Shown: in pieces, positions 59,520 through 64,000 of the stretch
Layout of the letters: every line of letters begins with the position of its first letter
Position numbering within the stretch: position 1 is the first letter of the stretch
Origin: Spyradosoma sp004558035
GTDB taxonomy: Bacteria; Verrucomicrobiota; Verrucomicrobiia; Opitutales; UBA953
Assembly: GCF_050314555.1 (NCBI RefSeq)
Contig: NZ_JBNPNH010000002.1
Span: 1-64,000, forward strand
DNA length: 64,000 nt
Reading direction: 5' to 3'
Notes under the pieces: model-generated
Databases searched by the model: none
Told to the model about the DNA's origin: nothing
What the model saw: the letters and a program-made list of their open reading frames with translations, nothing else
Translations under genes and position numbers: made by a program

Positions 59520-60440
59520 ATGTCCCGCGTCGCCGTTCTCGATCTCGGTTCCAATTCCTTCAAAATTCTCGTCGCCGAAGGCGCGCGCGTGAACGGCGTC
59601 TTCGAGGCGTTCGAGGACGTCCGCCTGCTCGAAAGCCGCGACGCGGACGCCGTTTCCGCGGAAAAATTCGCCGAGGGCGTCGCCGCCGCGAAACGCCTCG
59701 TCGAAGCGGCGCGGGCGTTCGCTCCCGCGGAGACGCTCGCCGTCGGCACGAGCGTGCTGCGCACGGCGACGAACGCCAGGGCTTTCTGCGAAGCCGTGCG
59801 CGCGGCGACGGGCGTTCCCGTGCGCGTGCTTTCGGGCGAGGAGGAGGCGCGCGGCGTCGCGCGCGGCGTCGCGACCGACCCGCTCGTGAACGCGCTTCCC
59901 GTCGCGCCGGCGATTTTCGACCTGGGCGGCGGCAGCCTCGAATTCATCGGCTCGGGCGGCGGAACCGCGCGCAGCTGGAAGCTCGGCGCCGCGCGCATGA
60001 CGCGCGAATGCGTCCCGCACCCGCGGGAACGCGTTCCCGAAAGCGCGCTGCGCGCCGTGCGCGAACGCGTGCGCCTCGTCGCGGGAACGGAGCTGGACGC
60101 GCGCACGTCCGCGGAAACGCCGCTCGTCTTCTGCGGCGGCGTGCTCGCCGTGGCGCATCGGCTGCTGGCGCGCAAATCCGGCGTCGAGCCGGGCCTGTTC
60201 CCGCGCAGACTGCCGACGCTGCGGCTCGAACTGCTTCTCGAACGCCTCGCGCGGCGCACGGCGGACGAACGCGTTTCCGAGGAAGGCGTTCCCGCGGCGC
60301 GCGCCGACGTGATGCCCGCCGCGCTCGCGGTCGTGCTCGAAGTCGCGGACGCCTGCGGCGCGTCCGAGCTGATTTGGTCGCCGCGCAATCTGCGCTACGG
60401 CGTCGCGGCAGAGGCGCTGGACGCGCTTCGCGCGGCGTAG
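59520..60440 (+). CDS. Ppx/GppA family exopolyphosphatase or pppGpp phosphatase
   Basis: A 306-residue actin-fold phosphatase. The N-terminal phosphate-binding motif is VAVLDLGSNSFKILVAEG, and further motifs are VGTSVLRTATNARAFCEAV, VLSGEEEARGVARGV, IFDLGGGSLEFI, and PLVFCGGVLAVAHR. It hydrolyses polyphosphate or pppGpp; the family is too similar to say which. The protein is the short form of about 300 residues, without the C-terminal HD-like domain of E. coli Ppx and GppA. It lies between the sugar transferase and the queH-sua5 fusion. Confidence 0.93.
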   Translation: MSRVAVLDLGSNSFKILVAEGARVNGVFEAFEDVRLLESRDADAVSAEKFAEGVAAAKRLVEAARAFAPAETLAVGTSVLRTATNARAFCEAVRAATGVPVRVLSGEEEARGVARGVATDPLVNALPVAPAIFDLGGGSLEFIGSGGGTARSWKLGAARMTRECVPHPRERVPESALRAVRERVRLVAGTELDARTSAETPLVFCGGVLAVAHRLLARKSGVEPGLFPRRLPTLRLELLLERLARRTADERVSEEGVPAARADVMPAALAVVLEVADACGASELIWSPRNLRYGVAAEALDALRAA

Positions 60441-60460
60441 GCGGGCGAAGCATTCGCGGC

Positions 60461-60488
60461 TTGCCGTTCCCGCGCCCTTTTTCATAAT
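60461..60488 (+). promoter_or_regulatory. candidate promoter of the QueH-Sua5 fusion
   Basis: TTGCCG (60461-60466) and CATAAT (60483-60488) are 16 bp apart, 10 nt before the ATG at 60499; the iterated word overlaps the -35 box. Confidence 0.45.
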
Positions 60489-60498
60489 TTCCGCCCTC

Positions 60499-62088
60499 AT
60501 GTCACGCGTTCTTCTTCACACCTGCTGCGGCGTCTGCGCCGGGCATTGCGTTGAGCTCCTGCTCGAGCAGGGGCACGAAGTCGCGATTTTTTATTCCAAC
60601 GCCAACATCGCGCCCGCGGCGGAATTCGCGAAGCGGCTCGAAGCCGTCCGCGCGCTCGCGGCGCATTTCGGCGTTCCCGTGATCGTCGACGAGCCCGACC
60701 ACCGCGACTGGCTCGAAAAGGTCGCGCGCGGCTTCGAACGCGAACCCGAGCGCGGCGGGCGCTGCCCGCGCTGTTTCCGCTATTCGCTCGAACGCGCCGC
60801 CCGCGCCGCGCGGGAACGCGGATTCGACTTCTTCACGACCACGCTCAGCGTCTCCCCGCACAAGTCCTCGAAGACGCTTTTCGCGATCGGCGAGGCGATC
60901 GACGCCGAGCGCTTTCTCGAAATCGACTTCAAGAAGCGGGACGGCTTCAAAAAGACGAACGCGATTTCGCGCGAGCTCCGGCTTTACCGCCAACGCTACT
61001 GCGGCTGCGAGTTCAGCCTGCGCGACGCCCTCGCGCGGGAACGCGAAACCGGCGCGGCGCGCGCGGAAACGCTGACGGACGCGCCCGCGGACGTCGAGCG
61101 CGCCGGCGCCCTGCTCCGCGCGGGAGCACTCGTCGCAATTCCCACGGAAACCGTGTACGGGCTCGCCGCGAACGCGTTCGACGAAACCGCCGTGCGCCGC
61201 ATTTTCTCGGCGAAGGGACGCCCGTTCATCGACCCGCTCATCGTGCACGTGCATTCGTTCGAACAGGCGGCGGAGCTCGCGGACGTCTCGCATCCCGCGG
61301 TCGCGAAGCTCGCGGCGGCGTTCTGGCCGGGTCCGCTCACGCTCGTGCTGCCGAAAAAGCCGAGCGTTCCCGCGGTCGTCACAGCGGGCGAACCGACCGT
61401 CGCCGTGCGCATGCCGGCGCATCCGCTCGCGCAAAAGATTCTCCGCGCCGCCGGCGTGCCGCTCGCCGCGCCCAGCGCCAACCCGTTCGGCTACGTCAGC
61501 CCGACGACGGCGGAACACGTCCTGAACTCGCTCGGCGCGCGCATCGAGGCGGTCGCGGACGGCGGCGCGTGCGTCTGCGGCATCGAATCGACCATCGTTT
61601 TCGTCGGCGAAAAAATCCGCGTGCTGCGCCTCGGCGTCGTGACGCGGGAACGCATCGCCGAAGCGCTCGGCGGCGCGTTCGAAGTCGAAATCGGCAAGGG
61701 GCTTCTCGAAAAAAAATCCGAAGAAACGCCCGCCGCGGGAACGCCGGAGGAAGGCGCGCAGCTCGCGCCCGGCATGCTGAAGAAACATTACAGCCCGCGC
61801 GCCGCCGTTTCGCTCTGGGAAAGCGACGCGCCGACGCCCGAGCCCGGCGCGAAGACGGCGCTCGTCTTTCAGGCGCGCCCCGCCGGGAACGTTCCCGCGG
61901 CGCCGGGCGGCGCCGAAATTTTCTGGCTCTCCGAAAACGGCGACCAGCGCGACGTGGCGCGCGCGGTCTTCGCCCTGCTCCGACGCCTGGACGAAAGCGG
62001 CTTCGAGCGCATTCTGATCGAGCGCTCGCCGGACTTCGGCGTCGGCGCCGCCGTGAACGACCGCCTCTCTCGCGCCGCCGCGAAATGA
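60499..62088 (+). CDS. fused QueH epoxyqueuosine reductase and Sua5/TsaC threonylcarbamoyl-AMP synthase
   Basis: A 529-residue two-domain protein. Residues 1-190 are QueH (DUF208): HTCCGVCAGHCVELLLEQGH with the CC pair, RCPRCFRYSLERA, the TTLSVSPHKSSKTLFAIG block, and RYCGCEFSL. QueH reduces epoxyqueuosine to queuosine at tRNA position 34. Residues 195-529 are Sua5/YrdC: GALVAIPTETVYGLAANAFD, AKGRPFIDPLIVHVHSFEQA, FWPGPLTLVLPKKPS, PSANPFGYVSPTTAEHVLNS and the Sua5 C-terminal domain (GMLKKHYSPRA). It makes threonylcarbamoyl-AMP for t6A at position 37. The fusion joins two modifications of the same anticodon loop in one protein. Confidence 0.92.
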   Translation: MSRVLLHTCCGVCAGHCVELLLEQGHEVAIFYSNANIAPAAEFAKRLEAVRALAAHFGVPVIVDEPDHRDWLEKVARGFEREPERGGRCPRCFRYSLERAARAARERGFDFFTTTLSVSPHKSSKTLFAIGEAIDAERFLEIDFKKRDGFKKTNAISRELRLYRQRYCGCEFSLRDALARERETGAARAETLTDAPADVERAGALLRAGALVAIPTETVYGLAANAFDETAVRRIFSAKGRPFIDPLIVHVHSFEQAAELADVSHPAVAKLAAAFWPGPLTLVLPKKPSVPAVVTAGEPTVAVRMPAHPLAQKILRAAGVPLAAPSANPFGYVSPTTAEHVLNSLGARIEAVADGGACVCGIESTIVFVGEKIRVLRLGVVTRERIAEALGGAFEVEIGKGLLEKKSEETPAAGTPEEGAQLAPGMLKKHYSPRAAVSLWESDAPTPEPGAKTALVFQARPAGNVPAAPGGAEIFWLSENGDQRDVARAVFALLRRLDESGFERILIERSPDFGVGAAVNDRLSRAAAK

Positions 62089-62090
62089 AA

Positions 62091-62203
62091 ATCATGAAGG
62101 TGATGAGGTTATGAAGGTCGTGAAGGTCATGAAGTTGATTGCCTTTCGCTTCGCGAAAAAAGTTTTTCGAAAATCCTTTCGGCGAAACCGGACGCAATCG
62201 CCT
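62091..62203. repeat. dispersed repeat element with GGTTATG tandem tails, copy 2
   Basis: Units ATCATGAAG, GTGATGAG, GTTATGAAG, GTCGTGAAG and GTCATGAAG (62091-62134) lead into a core (TTGATTGCCTTTCGCTTCGC and onward to about 62203) that is the near-exact inverse of the core at 58690-58760. It overlaps the end of the queH-sua5 gene by a few bases only. Confidence 0.65.
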
Positions 62204-62310
62204 CCAAGCTCTCTGTCCTCATCTCGGATTTTTCCCGGCGCCGTGTAAACTTCCTCCCGTTCTCGCTCGCGGCGTTCCCGTTTTTTCGCTTTCCTTTTCT
62301 TCTTTCGTTC

Positions 62311-63972
62311 ATGCTGCAATTTCTGAAGATACGAAACCTCGCGCTGATGGACGCCGTCGAACTCGAATTCGAGGGCGGATTCAACGTCGTCACCGGCGAA
62401 ACCGGCGCGGGAAAAAGCGTGCTGCTCGGCGCGCTCGCGATTCTCGCGGGCAACCGCGTAGCCAAGACCGTGATCCGCAAAGGCGCGGACGCGTGCGAGA
62501 TCGAGGCCGTCGTCGCGCTCGAAGATTCCGCGCGCGCGGACGCCGTGCTCGACGCGCTCGCGCTCCCGCGCTGCGAGGACGGCCAGCTGATTCTGCGCCG
62601 CGCGATCCACGCGACGAAGCCCGGGCGCGTCACGATCAACGGCGCGCTCGCCACGCTCGCCCAGCTTTCCGCGCTCGGCGAGACGTGGATTGACTTTCAC
62701 GGACCCGGCGAGCCGCAGAAACTTTTTCACGAGCACCATCAGCTCGAAATTCTCGACCTCTTCGCCGGGAACGGCGCCGCGCTCGCGGACTTCGCCGCGC
62801 GTTTCCGCGAGTGGAAAAAGGCGCTCGCCGAAATCGAGGAAATCCGCTCGCAGGAAAAAATGTCGCCCGACGAAATCGCGTTCGCGCAGTCGCAGCTCGA
62901 CGCGATGGACCGCATCGACCTCGCCGACGAGGCGATCGAGCGGCTCGAAAGCGACTTCGCGAAGATCTCCCACGCGCAGGAGCTCGAATCGCTGCTCGGC
63001 GGCATCGACGCGGCGTTCGGCGACGACGGGCTCGCCGCCGCGTTCCCGCAGATTCTGCGCCTTTCCGGAGAGATTTCCGAAATCGTTCCCGCGGCGGGAA
63101 CGCTCGCCCAGCGCGCCGCCTCGCTCGCGATCGAGGCGGAGGACCTGCGCTCGGAATACGCCGCGCTGCTCGGCGAAATCGACGCCGATCCCGAGGCCGC
63201 AGCCGAAGTCTCCGCGCGCATGAACGCCTGGCTCGAACTGCGCCGCAAATACGGCCCCGACGCCGCGGGCGTCCGCGCCAAACGCGACGCGCTCGCGCTG
63301 CGGATCGCGCGCCAGAGCGACGTCGCGGGAACGCTCGAACGCGCCGTCGCCGCCGCCTCCGCGCTCGAAAAGGACCTGCGCGCCCGCGCCGCGACGCTCC
63401 ACGCCGCGCGCCTCGCCGCCGCGAAGAAGCTCGCCGCGGGAACGCGGAAAATTCTCGTCGAGCTCGGCTTCAAGAAGGCGGACGTCGCCGTGCGCCTCGA
63501 GGAGACGCCCGCGATTTCCGAGACGGGAACGACCGCGTGCTCGTTTCTCTTTTCGCCGAACGCGGGGCAGGACCTGCTCCCGCTCAACAAAATCGCCTCC
63601 GCCGGCGAGACCGCGCGCGTCATGCTCGCGCTCAAGGCGATGCTCGCCGACGTGGACGCGACGCCCGTGCTCGTGTTCGACGAGGCGGACGCGAACGTCG
63701 GCGGCGAAATCGCCGTGCACGTGGCGCGCAAGCTCGCGGACGTCGCGCGCGCGCACCAGGTCTTCTGCATCACGCACCTGCCGCAGGTCGCCGCGCTCGG
63801 CGACCACCATTTCCGCGTGACCAAGACGCAGACCGACGACTCGACGACGGTCTCCATCGAGCGGCTCGACGGCGACGCGCGTGCCCGCGAGGACGAGCTC
63901 GCGCGCATGCTCGGCGACCGCTCTTCCCCCGCCGCCCGCGCCCACGCCCGCGAGCTCCTCGGCGGGAAGTGA
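62311..63972 (+). CDS. recN: DNA repair protein RecN
   Basis: RecN is an SMC-like ATPase recruited early to double-strand breaks. The 553-residue protein begins LQFLKIRNLALMDAVELEFE, has Walker A VVTGETGAGKSVLLGALAIL, two coiled-coil arms in the middle, an ABC-type signature reading IASAGETARVMLALKAML, and Walker B TPVLVFDEADANVGGEIAVH. The C-terminal CITHLPQVAALGDHHFRVTK is diagnostic. The signature has AGETAR where most RecN proteins have GGELSR, a small deviation. The stop codon lies 28 bp before the window end. The last 28 bases of the window hold no gene. Confidence 0.95.
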   Translation: MLQFLKIRNLALMDAVELEFEGGFNVVTGETGAGKSVLLGALAILAGNRVAKTVIRKGADACEIEAVVALEDSARADAVLDALALPRCEDGQLILRRAIHATKPGRVTINGALATLAQLSALGETWIDFHGPGEPQKLFHEHHQLEILDLFAGNGAALADFAARFREWKKALAEIEEIRSQEKMSPDEIAFAQSQLDAMDRIDLADEAIERLESDFAKISHAQELESLLGGIDAAFGDDGLAAAFPQILRLSGEISEIVPAAGTLAQRAASLAIEAEDLRSEYAALLGEIDADPEAAAEVSARMNAWLELRRKYGPDAAGVRAKRDALALRIARQSDVAGTLERAVAAASALEKDLRARAATLHAARLAAAKKLAAGTRKILVELGFKKADVAVRLEETPAISETGTTACSFLFSPNAGQDLLPLNKIASAGETARVMLALKAMLADVDATPVLVFDEADANVGGEIAVHVARKLADVARAHQVFCITHLPQVAALGDHHFRVTKTQTDDSTTVSIERLDGDARAREDELARMLGDRSSPAARAHARELLGGK

Positions 63973-64000
63973 CGCGCCGCCTCGCGCGCGTTCCCGCCCG

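Overview
The window is a GC-rich bacterial chromosome segment with no rRNA, tRNA, phage, IS element or CRISPR array that I can see. A Gram-negative cell is indicated by a type II secretion or type IV pilus-like pseudopilin cluster, a 2217-residue autotransporter ending in a beta-barrel, and RseP. The autotransporter carries GGA[ILV]/FxxN repeats like chlamydial Pmp proteins. Together with the pseudopilin cassette and almost no Shine-Dalgarno sequences, this suggests the PVC superphylum, probably Verrucomicrobiota (inference). A fucose uptake and isomerisation operon and a ferredoxin-linked 2-oxoacid oxidoreductase fit a gut, fermentative lifestyle, although O2-using enzymes (PdxH, HemY-like) are also present.

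Layout. 0.1-3.4 kb: four pseudopilins. 3.4-6.4 kb: ruvX, truA, a RidA-family gene, dCMP deaminase, YqgE/AlgH. 6.5-6.9 kb: a frameshifted gene remnant. 7.0-10.6 kb: plsY, homoserine dehydrogenase, M18 aminopeptidase. 10.7-15.2 kb: fucI, a TIGR04076-like gene and fucP, with a divergent TetR regulator. 15.2-18.6 kb: ferredoxin, vorB, a GNAT gene and a fused beta-gamma oxidoreductase subunit. 18.6-29.1 kb: kamA, rpe, carB with a candidate attenuator, ribB under an FMN riboswitch, a sugar nucleotidyltransferase, maf, recF, a LysM protein and a DoxX-like protein. 29.2-34.5 kb: recC, a REP-like intergenic region, rimO. 34.6-48.3 kb: a DUF4010 membrane protein, pckG, comM, prfB, a flavoprotein disulfide reductase with ArsR, nadB, argF, pdxH, coaC-like, hemY-like. 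48.5-64 kb: the Pmp-like autotransporter, a CorC/HlyC protein, rseP, a sugar transferase, Ppx/GppA, a QueH-Sua5 fusion and recN.

The most striking signal is a single short word, CGTTCCCG (complement CGGGAACG; extended form about GCGTTCCCGCG), scattered in both orientations inside genes, between genes and as inverted pairs that form most terminators. By eye I counted about 38 copies in the first 10.7 kb, where under one would be expected from base composition. It behaves like a DNA uptake sequence, a HIP1-like iterated word or a Chi-like signal. The same window encodes pseudopilins, ComM, RecC, RecF and RecN. A second theme is promoters whose -10 box lies only 7-12 nt from the start codon, suggesting many leaderless mRNAs.
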